Of a stretch of 64,000 nt of DNA, positions 34,059-42,726 are shown in pieces. The notes beneath the pieces were generated by a model. It searched no databases, was not told the origin of the DNA, and saw only the letters and a list, made by a program, of their open reading frames with translations. The stretch spans positions 250,953 through 314,952 of the forward strand of contig NZ_KB903252.1 of assembly GCF_000379685.1 (NCBI RefSeq). Direction: 5' to 3'. The stretch is from Catelliglobosispora koreensis DSM 44566. GTDB lineage: Bacteria > Actinomycetota > Actinomycetes > Mycobacteriales > Micromonosporaceae. The position numbers and the translations under genes are program-made. Every line of letters begins with the position of its first letter. The first letter of the stretch is position 1.

Positions 34059-34547
34059 CTAGCCGGATTGCTGGATCTCCTGGGTCCAGTTGGCTTCCCA
34101 CGTCGCGCCGTCGGCCGAAACCGCCTGCTCCCAGCGGGCAGACGTTTCGGTGATGTCCGTCCAGCGAAACCGCAGCAGCTGCCGGTTTCCCTGCTCGTCT
34201 TCGTCTTCGCCGAACATCTCGATCACACCGTCGGCCAGGCGTCCCTTCATCGGCCGGAAATCGGGCGCCGCCCGCTCATTGAGCCAGACGTAGGACCATT
34301 CATTTGTCTCGTCATCATGAGCGAACACGGCAACTCCCTTGGGGCGATCGCCCGAGGGAAGCAGAAACTCAATTTCCTCGATGAGAACCTTGCCGCCGAG
34401 ATGGCTCGTGACCATCTGAACCGCGGCGAACTCTTCCCACCCACCGTCACGCGCCGGCCGCCGGTTGAGGACCTCGGATTTACCTACTGAGAAAGCGAAA
34501 TCTTCACGCACCGGAGAATCGTCCGATAGCCAGGTCACCCGCACCAC
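34059..34547 (-). CDS. Hypothetical protein, possible calycin/DUF1579-like barrel
   Basis: 162 residues, not firmly recognised. It is rich in alternating hydrophobic and aromatic beta strands (EEIEFLLPSGDRPKGVAVFAHD, read in parts; NEWSYVWLNER; LLRFRWTDI; ARWEQAVSADGATWEANW), which suggests a lipid- or cofactor-binding beta barrel. The closing W-x-SxDGxxWExNW pattern is typical of DUF1579-like proteins. No signal peptide. GTG 34547 is the start. It diverges from the ArsR-family gene across 37 bp and could share its control. Confidence 0.65.
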   Translation of the reverse strand: MVRVTWLSDDSPVREDFAFSVGKSEVLNRRPARDGGWEEFAAVQMVTSHLGGKVLIEEIEFLLPSGDRPKGVAVFAHDDETNEWSYVWLNERAAPDFRPMKGRLADGVIEMFGEDEDEQGNRQLLRFRWTDITETSARWEQAVSADGATWEANWTQEIQQSG

Positions 34548-34572
34548 GATTTCGGCACAGCTTAATTCGCGC

Positions 34573-34578
34573 TACCGT
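34573..34578 (+). promoter_or_regulatory. -10 hexamer of a leaderless transcript (ArsR gene)
   Basis: TACCGT lies six bases before GTG 34585, and there is no Shine-Dalgarno sequence. It supports that start over ATG 34465 far upstream. Confidence 0.5.
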
Positions 34579-34584
34579 TCGAGC

Positions 34585-35556
34585 GTGATTGAGCTGATGC
34601 TCGGCTCGGCCGACCTCGCCCGGATCCGGTTCGCCGGCTCCCATCTAGAGGAGTTGGTCAACAGCCTCGACGTGCTCACGGGCCTGCGGGCCGGTGCTAT
34701 GCACCGGTCGTGGATCACCGCGACCAGCCCGAGAGTGCGCGGGATCGACATGGCGACGCTGACCGCGCTCACTTGCGGCAGCCGGTTCATGGCCGACTTC
34801 CTTGCCCCGCCAATAGATCTCGTGCCTTGCGGCTTCGACGTCGAGCTGGAGTGGGTCCGGGCGCAGCCCGATGAGGCGATCCGTAGCGGCATCGACGAAG
34901 TGCGCGACGGCGGTCCGCTCCCACCCGTGCTGCGGCCGCTTTACGAGAACCCGTCAGCGGCACTGGGCACCCTGACCGACACCTTGCGCGCCTACTGGCG
35001 GGCCGCGATCGAGCCCGTCTGGCCCCGCCTCAGTGCTGTGCATCAGGCCGATATCGGGTACCGGATGAGTCATCTCGTCGCGGGCGGGTTCATGCGGGTG
35101 TTTGAGAACCTCCACCCGGAAGTCGAGTTCACGGGAGACCGGCTCCTCGTTCACAAATCGCATCACCACGCCGTGCGGCCCGCCGGAGACGGGCTTCTTT
35201 TGCTGCCAACGGTTTTCGCCTGGCCCCGGCTGTGCGTCAGCTACAACCCGCCTTATCAGCCGTCCCTGGCCTACGCGCCACGAGGCATCGGGCACGTGTG
35301 GGCCAGCACCGAGCAGGGGCCTGCCCAGCCGCTCGGCGAGCTCCTGGGCCGCAACCGCGCCAGCCTGCTCGCCCACCTTGATCTGCCGTTATCGACCAGC
35401 CAGCTAGCTTCGTACTTGGACATGACCGCGCCAGCTGTCAGCCAGCACCTGGCCATCCTGCGCCGGTGCCAGCTCGTCACCTCCCGCCGCGACGGCCGGT
35501 GGGTCCTGCACCAGCGCACGGATCTCGCCACTAGCCTTCTCAACGCCGCGCACTGA
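34585..35556 (+). CDS. ArsR-family regulator with large N-terminal DUF5937-like domain
   Basis: 323 residues. The C-terminal 75 residues are an ArsR winged helix (LPLSTSQLASYLDMTAPAVSQHLAILRRC, read in parts, then SRRDGRWVLHQRT). The first 240 residues form the domain usually seen in actinobacterial ArsR proteins of the DUF5937 type (ADLARIRFAGS, then ALGTLTDTLRAYW and HHHAVRPAGDGLLLLP). A run of His residues in the middle could bind metal but is not the classic ArsR site. The GTG start is supported by a -10 element six bases upstream. An FMN-dependent oxidase gene starts 15 bases after its stop. Confidence 0.85.
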   Translation: MIELMLGSADLARIRFAGSHLEELVNSLDVLTGLRAGAMHRSWITATSPRVRGIDMATLTALTCGSRFMADFLAPPIDLVPCGFDVELEWVRAQPDEAIRSGIDEVRDGGPLPPVLRPLYENPSAALGTLTDTLRAYWRAAIEPVWPRLSAVHQADIGYRMSHLVAGGFMRVFENLHPEVEFTGDRLLVHKSHHHAVRPAGDGLLLLPTVFAWPRLCVSYNPPYQPSLAYAPRGIGHVWASTEQGPAQPLGELLGRNRASLLAHLDLPLSTSQLASYLDMTAPAVSQHLAILRRCQLVTSRRDGRWVLHQRTDLATSLLNAAH

Positions 35557-35571
35557 CGCAATCATGCATAC

Positions 35572-36603
35572 ATGCGGTGGATCGATTCCTTGCCACAGCG
35601 GGCCGCGCAGAACCTGCCAGCCCCCGTTGCCGAGTACTACGCCCAGGGCGCGACAGCCGGAGTGACCGCCCGCGAAGCGCCTGACAGCTGGGAAACCTAC
35701 CGGCTGCGCCCGCGAGTGATGCGCAACGTCCGCGAGATCTCAACCGCGACCTCCGTGCTCGGGCACGAACTCGCGACACCCGTGCTCATCGCACCGTCCA
35801 CTTTGCAGCGCCAGGCCGACGATGCCGGCGAAGCCGCCACCACCCGCGCTGCCGCCAGGGCCGGCTCCTTGGCCTGCATCACTTCCAACTCTGGTACGAG
35901 GTTCGAAGTCCTTGGCGCCCTTGGTGTTCCGTGGTGGGTGCAGGCCTACGTGTTCCGCGACCGCGGGCTGTCGGCTGAGATGCTGCGCCAGGCCCGTGAC
36001 TGTGGTGCCACCGCTGTCGTGCTGACCGTCGACACCCCGCTCCCGGGCACGAAATACAACGCCGGAAAAGCCGTGTGGGACATCGTTCCGAGCGAACACC
36101 TGCTCGTGAACTTCGACCCCTCGTTGCCGGACGAGGCCTACGTCAAAGCCGACGATCTGACCTTCGCTGATATCGGCTGGCTGCGCGAGGTGACCGGGCT
36201 TCCCGTGGTCATCAAAGGCGTTCTGCGCGCCGACGACGCCCTCGCGTGCGTTCAGGCCGGGGCCAACGCGATCCAGGTGTCAAACCACGGCGGCCGCCAG
36301 CTAGACCTAGCCGTGCACACCGCTCATGCGCTGCCTGAGATCGCCGAAGCTTTGGCCGGCACGGGCGCGGAGGTCTATGTGGACGGTGGCATCCGCCGCG
36401 GCGAGCACGTCATGATGGCGCTCGCTTTGGGCGCCCGTGCCGTGTTCGTTGGCCGCCCTGTGTTGTGGGCTCTTGCCGCCGAAGGCGAGCCGGGCGTCGA
36501 GCGCTTGCTCGCTGACCTCACCGCCGAGCTCGCCTTGACGATGAAACTGTCCGGCATGGCCACTATCGCTGACATCACGCCAGATCTCGTGACCCGGCCC
36601 TAG
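35572..36603 (+). CDS. FMN-dependent alpha-hydroxy-acid oxidase/dehydrogenase
   Basis: 343 residues with the TIM-barrel FMN-oxidoreductase pattern: VLIAPSTLQR near 65, VVLTVDTPLPGTKYN near 145, the FMN-binding Lys in VVIKGVLRADDA near 215, and the active-site motif SNHGGRQLD near 235-243, which holds the catalytic His and Arg. YVDGGIRRGEHVMMALALGA closes the phosphate site. Relatives oxidise L-lactate, glycolate or mandelate to the 2-oxo acid. The substrate is not predictable here. Probably in an operon with the ArsR gene. Confidence 0.9.
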   Translation: MRWIDSLPQRAAQNLPAPVAEYYAQGATAGVTAREAPDSWETYRLRPRVMRNVREISTATSVLGHELATPVLIAPSTLQRQADDAGEAATTRAAARAGSLACITSNSGTRFEVLGALGVPWWVQAYVFRDRGLSAEMLRQARDCGATAVVLTVDTPLPGTKYNAGKAVWDIVPSEHLLVNFDPSLPDEAYVKADDLTFADIGWLREVTGLPVVIKGVLRADDALACVQAGANAIQVSNHGGRQLDLAVHTAHALPEIAEALAGTGAEVYVDGGIRRGEHVMMALALGARAVFVGRPVLWALAAEGEPGVERLLADLTAELALTMKLSGMATIADITPDLVTRP

Positions 36604-36607
36604 CAGC

Positions 36608-36634
36608 GCGGTCCCGCTCGTCGAGCGGGACCGC
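36608..36634. terminator. Bidirectional hairpin between convergent genes
   Basis: Perfect 12-bp arms (36608-36619, 36623-36634) with a 3-base loop lie between the FMN oxidase stop and the FAD oxidase stop. Confidence 0.75.
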
Positions 36635-36643
36635 ACTTCACTG

Positions 36644-38008
36644 CTATTTGGCTGGCGGAACGTTCTGGTTGAGGCGGAACAAGTTCTCCGGGTCATATTG
36701 CGCCTTGACCGCGGCGAGTCTGTCCCAAGTGGACCCCGGGTAAGCGTTGCGCACCCGCTCTGGACCCTCGTCGCCGAGGAAGCCCGAGTAGGCGCCAGAG
36801 TCGTTCTGCCGCAAGGCATTCGCGAAGGCAGTCACCCACGCTTCCTTGGCCGGCTTGTCGGCTTCGCCGTTGTAGAACGCGGCCACATTCACCATGATCT
36901 TGCTCTGGCGATGAGCGAACGCGGTGGCGTCGGCTGGCACGCGTGCCATCGCTCCCCCAAGCACCCGCAGCTGAGCCGCGCGCATCTGGGCGTCGGATTC
37001 TTCCAGGTACTTAATGATGGTCGCCGCTTCGGCGGCCCCGACGGAGTCGATGAACATCGTCTGCGCCGCGGCGGTCGGGTGATAGGACGTGTCCTCCGGC
37101 GGGAACAACGCCGCATAAGGCTGTGCCTGCACCATGTCGAGGATCGGCGTGGCGAGCGCACGGAACGGCGCGATGACGCGCTGTCCGTCTTCGGCCGGGC
37201 CGGCGTAAGCCAGCAGCGCCATCATCACCAGGCGGCCGTGCCACTCCGCTGGAATGAACGGCATCGGTGGCGCGGTCATCACCATCGTGATGCCGGACAG
37301 TTCCTCTGGTGCCGCCTCGGCGAGGGCGACGAAATTTTCGATGACGTCGGCGGAAACCGGCAACATCAGCATGCCGCCCACGATTTCGGGCAGCTCGTGC
37401 AACCGGAACTTCAGGCGCGTGATCACGCCGAAGTTGCCGCCGCCTCCGCGGATCGCCCAGAACAGGTCGGGATGAGACTGTTCGTCAATCTGCAGCAGCT
37501 CGCCATTCGCAGTGACAATCTCTGCGGCGAGCAGGTTGTCGATAGCTAGGCCGTGCTTGCGCACGAGGAAACCAATTCCTCCGGCCAGCGTGATTCCTGG
37601 CAGGCCAACGGAACCCGTGTCGCCAAAGCCGGTCACCAGACCGTGCTCGCCTGCGGCCGTTGTGTATTCGCCTGCGGTGATGCCGGCGCCGGCCCAGGCC
37701 GTGCGCTCCTGCGCGTCGATTTCCAGCGACTTGAGCTCCCGGACGTCGAGGACGATGCCGCCCTCGGACGCACTGTGCCCGGCGCCGCTGTGCCCACCGC
37801 CGCGGATCGCCAATTCCTGGCCGTTGTCGCGGGCGAACCCGACGACCGCCGAAACATCCTGAGCGTCGGCGACCTTGACGATGGCCTTCGGACGCTTGTC
37901 ATATCCCCCGGCCACGATGGTCCGGGCTTCGTCGTAGTCCTTGTCTTGCGGTGTGATTACCCGGCCTTGTACCAGGTCACGGAGTGTCTCTAGCGAAAAA
38001 CTACTCAT
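36644..38008 (-). CDS. FAD-linked oxidase (BBE / 6-hydroxynicotine oxidase type)
   Basis: 454 residues. The N-terminal FAD_binding_4 domain has IRGGGHSGAGHS, whose His in GGHS is the usual 8-alpha covalent FAD attachment site, followed by GLVTGFGDTGSVGLPGITLAGG-type residues and GGGGNFGVIT. The C-terminus carries the berberine-bridge block LAAVKAQYDPENLFRLNQN. Such enzymes oxidise alcohols, amines or sugars with O2. ATG 38008 is chosen because GGGAGGCA lies just before it. It diverges from a TetR gene, and two palindromes lie in the 284-bp gap between the two starts. Confidence 0.9.
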   Translation of the reverse strand: MSSFSLETLRDLVQGRVITPQDKDYDEARTIVAGGYDKRPKAIVKVADAQDVSAVVGFARDNGQELAIRGGGHSGAGHSASEGGIVLDVRELKSLEIDAQERTAWAGAGITAGEYTTAAGEHGLVTGFGDTGSVGLPGITLAGGIGFLVRKHGLAIDNLLAAEIVTANGELLQIDEQSHPDLFWAIRGGGGNFGVITRLKFRLHELPEIVGGMLMLPVSADVIENFVALAEAAPEELSGITMVMTAPPMPFIPAEWHGRLVMMALLAYAGPAEDGQRVIAPFRALATPILDMVQAQPYAALFPPEDTSYHPTAAAQTMFIDSVGAAEAATIIKYLEESDAQMRAAQLRVLGGAMARVPADATAFAHRQSKIMVNVAAFYNGEADKPAKEAWVTAFANALRQNDSGAYSGFLGDEGPERVRNAYPGSTWDRLAAVKAQYDPENLFRLNQNVPPAK

Positions 38009-38199
38009 AATGCCTCCCATTCGACCATCCCGGTACGACGGCCTGCTGACCTTTACGCGGAATAGCGGGATTCCGTCGTTGCTGACGACGCCCTGCCGCT
38101 AACGAATTCCTTGCTACGAAACGGAATCTCACGACTGTTGAGACTCGCGTCACGCCAGTGACGCGGTCCTATCTGGACTCATCGGTGACCTACGACGAG

Positions 38200-38213
38200 A
38201 CGAGACGTCTCGT
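38200..38213. promoter_or_regulatory. Palindromic operator 1 between the FAD oxidase and tetR genes
   Basis: ACGAGACGTCTCGT is a perfect 14-bp palindrome. It shares the ACGAGACG core with the second palindrome 51 bp away, consistent with two sites for the same TetR dimer. Confidence 0.6.
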
Positions 38214-38250
38214 TGCCGCACCGAGAGTAGGCACGCACGAAGGAGGCTGT

Positions 38251-38286
38251 CAAGACGAGACGTTTCGTCTTGTGATCTGATAGAGT
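38251..38286 (+). promoter_or_regulatory. Operator 2 and leaderless promoter of tetR
   Basis: CAAGACGAGACGTTTCGTCTTG (38251-38272, quoted here as two 11-base halves: CAAGACGAGAC and GTTTCGTCTTG) is a near-perfect palindrome with two central mismatches. The -10 TAGAGT (38281-38286) lies six bases before GTG 38293. The operator covers the -35 region, so the TetR protein should repress its own promoter. Confidence 0.6.
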
Positions 38287-38292
38287 TGGCCC

Positions 38293-38883
38293 GTGACACC
38301 AGCCTCTCCCAATCCAGACCGGCGCAACGAGAACTCCCGCCGGGCGATTCTCGACGCGACGATCGAGCTGACCAGCACGATGGGCTATGGGAAAGTCACC
38401 ATCGAGCGCATCGCCGCCGCGGCAGGCGTTGGCAAACAGACGATCTACCGCTGGTGGCCCTCCAAGGCGGTGCTCGCGCTAGAGGCGATCAATGATTACG
38501 TTGGGGAAGCCACGGACTTCCCCGACACCGGAGACATCACCAAAGACCTCGTCGCACAGATGGCAGGTGTCATCGGCCTGCTCAACGGCAACATCGGCGC
38601 GGTGCTGCGGGGCACGATCGCTGAGGCACAAAGCGATCCCACGATCCAGGCCGCCATTCGCGACACCATCGTCGAGCCACGCACCGACATGTGTGTCATC
38701 CGGCTCGCCAAAGCTGTTGAGGCTGGCCAGTTGCGCCCGGTGATGCCGTTGCGCGAGATGGTTGAGCTCATCTACGCGCCCGTCTACTACCGTCTGCTGC
38801 TTGGCACAGACGAGCTCAAGCCCGCTGACGCTTCAGCGTTCGTGGCCAACGCGATGGCCGGCCTGGACCCGGCTGGCGGTTAG
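38293..38883 (+). CDS. TetR-family transcriptional regulator
   Basis: 196 residues. The helix-turn-helix lies at about 15-62 (RRAILDATIELTSTMGYGKVTIERIA, read in parts, then AAAGVGKQTIYRWWPSKAVLA), followed by a helical ligand-binding domain of the TetR_C type with ALEAINDYVGEAT at its start. GTG 38293 is fixed by the leaderless -10. The two palindromes in the intergenic region are its likely binding sites, controlling itself, the divergent FAD oxidase and perhaps the now-broken aldo/keto reductase gene downstream. Confidence 0.9.
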   Translation: MTPASPNPDRRNENSRRAILDATIELTSTMGYGKVTIERIAAAAGVGKQTIYRWWPSKAVLALEAINDYVGEATDFPDTGDITKDLVAQMAGVIGLLNGNIGAVLRGTIAEAQSDPTIQAAIRDTIVEPRTDMCVIRLAKAVEAGQLRPVMPLREMVELIYAPVYYRLLLGTDELKPADASAFVANAMAGLDPAGG

Positions 38884-38889
38884 GCCGCC

Positions 38890-39602
38890 GTGCACGCAGG
38901 CGACTTAGTGCCCCTCGGCCGCAGCGGGATCGAGGTCACGCGGCTCGGGCTAGGCCTGGCGTCCATTGGCGGATTGTTCGAGCCTGTCAGCGAAGCGCAA
39001 GCGCACAGCACCATCGAAAGCGGTTGGGCTAGCGGGATCCGGCTGTTCGACACCGCGCCGGTTTATGGCTACGGGCGTTCGGAGACCCGCGCCGGAGACG
39101 CGCTTCGGCACTTGCCGCGCGAGGAATTTGTCTTATGCACCAAGGTTGGCCGCCTCACCGAGCCGGGCGGGATGGACACTCAGCCGATCTGGGCCGATCC
39201 GCCACCCGGCGGCGGGCCCCGCCTCGATTACAGCTACCGCGGTGTGGTGGCTTCAGTCGAGCAGAGCTTGCAACGCCTTGGTTTGGACCGCATCGACATC
39301 CTGCACATCCACGCTCCAGAGCAGGACTAGCCGGTGGCGCTTCGCGAGGCGTACCAAGCGTTGGCGGATATGCGCGCCGCAGGAGTTATCCGTGCGGTTT
39401 CCCTGTCTGTGAACGCTTTGGGGTGCCGCTGCTGGCTGCCGCGCGCCAGTTTCCGTTTGGTCATCCGGCCGTCAGCGCGGTTGTCGTGGGTGCCCGCGCA
39501 CCCAGCGAAATCGCTGACACCGCTTCCCTTCTCAGCCATCCGATTCCGGCGGAGCTGTGGCCGGCCCTCGAACGGGCCGGCCTGCTCCCTGCGCACGGCT
39601 AA
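38890..39602 (+). pseudogene. Aldo/keto reductase (D-threo-aldose 1-dehydrogenase type), broken
   Basis: The first 146 codons read as a good AKR N-terminus: LVPLGRSGIEVTRLGLGLA, FDTAPVYGYGRSE and a DILHIHAPEQD strand. An in-frame TAG follows at 39328. The same frame continues with VALREAYQALADMRAAGVIRAVSLSVNA. After about 39410 the homologous C-terminus (GVPLLAAARQFPFGHPAV, VVVGARAPSEI, HPIPAELW) is in another frame, with roughly 90-100 family residues missing between. One stop, one shift and one deletion make recovery of a working enzyme unlikely. It begins seven bases after tetR, so it was probably in the same operon. Confidence 0.85.
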
Positions 39603-40399
39603 CGCAGCCGGTCCAGGATCTCCCGCAACGGCTTGGCGAACCGCTCCGGATCGTCGGCGAAACCGGTGTGCCCACCCGGAAACACGACCGGTTCAGTGCC
39701 GAGTGCCGTCGCGAGTGCCGTGGCCGTGCGATAGGCGAGCTCACCTTCCGACTCTTCCCCCACGCCGACGATCACCTGTGCCTCGGCCAGCTTGCTCAGA
39801 TCCGGCCGCCAGCGGACAGTGTGCCGCAGCTCGTGGGCGAACCAGCGCCGCTCATCGGCTGCCTGCTGATCGTCTCGCTCGCCGCCAAACACCACCTCGG
39901 CCGCGCCCTCAGGCATGTCAATGTTGGCCTGCTCCATCACTTTCGCCCAGGCGCCTACAGGATCGCCCGCAAGGTAGGTGCTGACGATGTCCTCCGTGCT
40001 GGCGTATAACTCGGCGGGATTGTCCATCAGTTCGAACACCGGTGGTTCGTGGGCGATGAGCGCTTTGACTTGCTGTGGCTGAAGTTCGGCCAGTGCTAGA
40101 CCGGTGACCGCACCGCCGCTGGATCCCAAGACGATCGCCGGTCCCGCGTCCACATGGGACAGAAGGGCTGACAGGTCGCTAGCCCGGGCTTGCGGGGTGG
40201 AATCCTCCTCGGGGTTGTCCATGGGGCTGCGGTAGATGCCGCGTGGATCCGTTGTCAGCACAGTGAAATCGGCTGCCAGCAGGTCCGCCAGCGCGGCGAA
40301 CGACCGCGCATCCATCGGTGCCCCAACGAGAACGACCAGCGGACCGTGCCCACGCAACTCGTAGTGCAGCGTCGCGCCGGTGACTTTAAGCGTGTTCAT
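39599..40399 (-). CDS. Alpha/beta hydrolase
   Basis: 266 residues. Motifs: VVLVGAPMDARSF near 20-32, TTDPRGIYRS near 48-57, the nucleophile elbow GSSGGAVTGLAL near 92 with an intact Ser, and GGHTGFADDPE near 243 with the catalytic His. The substrate is unknown. The gene starts inside the end of the MFS transporter gene (14-bp overlap), so the two are one operon. With the divergent LysR gene, this looks like a small export-and-detoxification unit. Its stop overlaps the end of the aldo/keto reductase pseudogene by 4 bp. Confidence 0.87.
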   Translation of the reverse strand: MNTLKVTGATLHYELRGHGPLVVLVGAPMDARSFAALADLLAADFTVLTTDPRGIYRSPMDNPEEDSTPQARASDLSALLSHVDAGPAIVLGSSGGAVTGLALAELQPQQVKALIAHEPPVFELMDNPAELYASTEDIVSTYLAGDPVGAWAKVMEQANIDMPEGAAEVVFGGERDDQQAADERRWFAHELRHTVRWRPDLSKLAEAQVIVGVGEESEGELAYRTATALATALGTEPVVFPGGHTGFADDPERFAKPLREILDRLR

Positions 40400-41687
40400 G
40401 AGTTCCTCCAGAAAGGTTGAGAGCTAACGTGACGTGTGTCTTTTGTGGACGTTTCGGCCGCTGGCCCAGCACCGGCCTGGCCATGACAGCGACCAGCAAA
40501 GCCATGCCAGCAGGAATGAAGAGCGCGACGGGAAGCGAGGCCGCCGCCGCGACGTAGCCGATCAGGGCCGGGCCAAGCAGCCCGCCGCCGTAACTGATCA
40601 TCGTGACGAAGGACAGCTTGCGTCCCCCACCGTTAGCCGCCCCCAGTGCACTGGTCACCACGGGCCAGACGACAGCCATGCCAACGCCTGCCAAGGCCCA
40701 GCCCGCGATGGCAAGGGGGACTTGTGCTTCGCTGGGCACGATTCCGGCTAACAGCACGAGGCCAAGCCCAGCGGTAGCAACACTTCCAGCAAGTTGCGTG
40801 GTCGCCGCCGCGCCCAGCCTGGAGCGCAACGCATCGCCAGCGAACCGGACCGCCGTCATCGCGACGAAGAAGACGGTGTAAACCAGCGAAGCCGTCGCAG
40901 GCTCCGCATTGAGCACCCGGGTCGCGTGCACACCGGCCCAGTCGGTCGCGGCACCTTCGGTGATAAACGCCGCCGCTCCCATCACTCCCAGCGCCACCAC
41001 CACCGTCGCGCTTGGACGCTCGCCTTTGCCGAGGCTGCCGCGCCGAGCTGACCCGCTCAAGCTTTGTGCATCACCCGGCCGAGCGGCTTTCCGCCAGGGT
41101 GCAGTGGGAAGGGCGCCTGCATGTTCGCCTTGCAGCGCCGTGAGGGTCCGTGGTCGGCCGATGGCGAGGGCGGCAAGGGTCAGGACGATCGCGCCGGTGA
41201 GCATGAGGGACCGGCCGTTCACGTCACTGGATAGGCCGAGGGCGACGGCGGCACCGCCCGCAACGGCGCCGAGGGTCCAGGTGCCGTGCATGGTGGCCAT
41301 GATGGGACGGCCCGCTTGCTGTTCCACGGCGACGGCTTGGACGCTCAGCCCGACGTTGAGTGCGCCGAACAGCATGCCCAGGGCGACCACCGTCGCGATG
41401 AGCACTGGGAACGACGACGCCAGAGCCGGGCCGATCAGGGCCAGCGCCGCCCCTGGTGCCGCGACGCGCAGCAGGTTCTGTCCCGTCCACCGCTCGGCGA
41501 GCCAGCCCGCCACCGGCATCGCCAGCAAAGCACCCGCCGCCAGCGCGATGAGCACCGTGCCCAGCCGCCCCGCGCCCAGATCCAAGCGCAGGTCGGTCGA
41601 CGGCAGTGTCGCTCCCCAAACGGCATTGAGGACTCCGGTGGAGAAGTAGCTCAAGGTGATCGCGGTTCGTGCGTTCATGTTTCTCAT
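40386..41687 (-). CDS. MFS transporter
   Basis: About 433 residues with some twelve hydrophobic segments in two halves split by a hydrophilic loop (about 200-230, rich in Gly/Ser/Lys). The first half has the A-type loop GWLAERWTGQNLLR near 65-80. The family exports drugs, sugars or metabolites; the substrate is unknown. Possible starts are GTG 41693, ATG 41687 and ATG 41678; none has a strong ribosome site. Divergent from the LysR-family gene and overlapping the hydrolase gene downstream. Confidence 0.87.
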   Translation of the reverse strand: MRNMNARTAITLSYFSTGVLNAVWGATLPSTDLRLDLGAGRLGTVLIALAAGALLAMPVAGWLAERWTGQNLLRVAAPGAALALIGPALASSFPVLIATVVALGMLFGALNVGLSVQAVAVEQQAGRPIMATMHGTWTLGAVAGGAAVALGLSSDVNGRSLMLTGAIVLTLAALAIGRPRTLTALQGEHAGALPTAPWRKAARPGDAQSLSGSARRGSLGKGERPSATVVVALGVMGAAAFITEGAATDWAGVHATRVLNAEPATASLVYTVFFVAMTAVRFAGDALRSRLGAAATTQLAGSVATAGLGLVLLAGIVPSEAQVPLAIAGWALAGVGMAVVWPVVTSALGAANGGGRKLSFVTMISYGGGLLGPALIGYVAAAASLPVALFIPAGMALLVAVMARPVLGQRPKRPQKTHVTLALNLSGGTHEHA

Positions 41688-41772
41688 CGTCACCGGAACG
41701 CACCGTCAAGATCCAACACTGATGCCACCATGATCCACACATCTGGCGTGTTAATCGGGTAGAAAGGAGCGC

Positions 41773-42726
41773 GTGGCTGACGATCTGGAGATCCGCCTGC
41801 TGCGGCACTTTGTCGCCGTAGCTGAGGAGCTACACTTCACGCGCGCTTCCCAGCGGCTCTTCGTGACCCAGCAATCCCTGAGCCGCGACATCCGCCGCCT
41901 TGAAGACCATTTCGGGGTACGCCTTTTCGAGCGCACCAGCCGCCAAGTCGAACTCACGGCAGCAGGTCAGGCCCTGCTCACGAGATCGCGAGAGCTCCTA
42001 TCGCTATACGCCACAACGGTCCGCGAGGTGCGTGGCGAGCCCTCGGCCCTGACCGTCGACGTCGTCGGCCCGGGGCTAACGCCCGCCCTCGTGCTCGCCA
42101 CGGCACGCCAGCGCACACCTGACATCGAGTTCTTCGCGCGTTTCCTGACCGGTGCTCAGGCGGCGATGCCGATGCTGTTGGCAGATCAAATCGACGTCAC
42201 GTTTGGACGGCACGTCGACCTGGCAGACCAGTTGCCGCACCGGATCGTCCGCTACGAACCGCTCACAGTGCTTCTGCCGCAACAACACGAGCTGGCCCAA
42301 CTCGACGCCGTGCCCTTCGAATCGTTGCGGGACACCGGACTTTGCATCCGGGCGGGCAACCATGTCACGCCCGCATGGTCGCACGCGATGCGCCAATTGC
42401 TGGCGCCCTTTGGCGCTGACCCCGAATCCGGTCACCCGCACGTCCAGGGTGCTGACGAACTCGCCCAGCACATCCGCGACCGCAACGCCCCCATCCTCAC
42501 GATGTCGAGTCAGCCCGACGTGCCCGCAGCGGTGATGCGTCCCGTGGTCGACCCCATCCCGCTCTTCCCGTGGACCATGATCTGGCGCCCCGCAACGGAA
42601 ACTCCCGCACTCCGCTCCCTGCACGGCGCCGTCGACGAACTCATCGCCACCGAAGACTGGCTAACGATCCCCGACAACTCCTGGCTCCCCGAACCCGAAG
42701 CCTCCCGCCGCACTCACCTGGGATAG
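41773..42726 (+). CDS. LysR-family transcriptional regulator
   Basis: 317 residues. The N-terminal helix-turn-helix (about 5-65: LRHFVAVAEELHFTRASQRL, then VTQQSLSRDIRRLEDHFGVRLFER, read in parts) is followed by a two-lobe substrate-binding domain (about 90-300). GTG 41773 is preceded by AAAGGAGCGC, a good ribosome site. By convention LysR proteins control the divergent gene, so the MFS transporter and hydrolase are the expected targets. The 3' end overlaps the convergent hypothetical gene by 66 bp, a large overlap for two real genes. Confidence 0.9.
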   Translation: MADDLEIRLLRHFVAVAEELHFTRASQRLFVTQQSLSRDIRRLEDHFGVRLFERTSRQVELTAAGQALLTRSRELLSLYATTVREVRGEPSALTVDVVGPGLTPALVLATARQRTPDIEFFARFLTGAQAAMPMLLADQIDVTFGRHVDLADQLPHRIVRYEPLTVLLPQQHELAQLDAVPFESLRDTGLCIRAGNHVTPAWSHAMRQLLAPFGADPESGHPHVQGADELAQHIRDRNAPILTMSSQPDVPAAVMRPVVDPIPLFPWTMIWRPATETPALRSLHGAVDELIATEDWLTIPDNSWLPEPEASRRTHLG

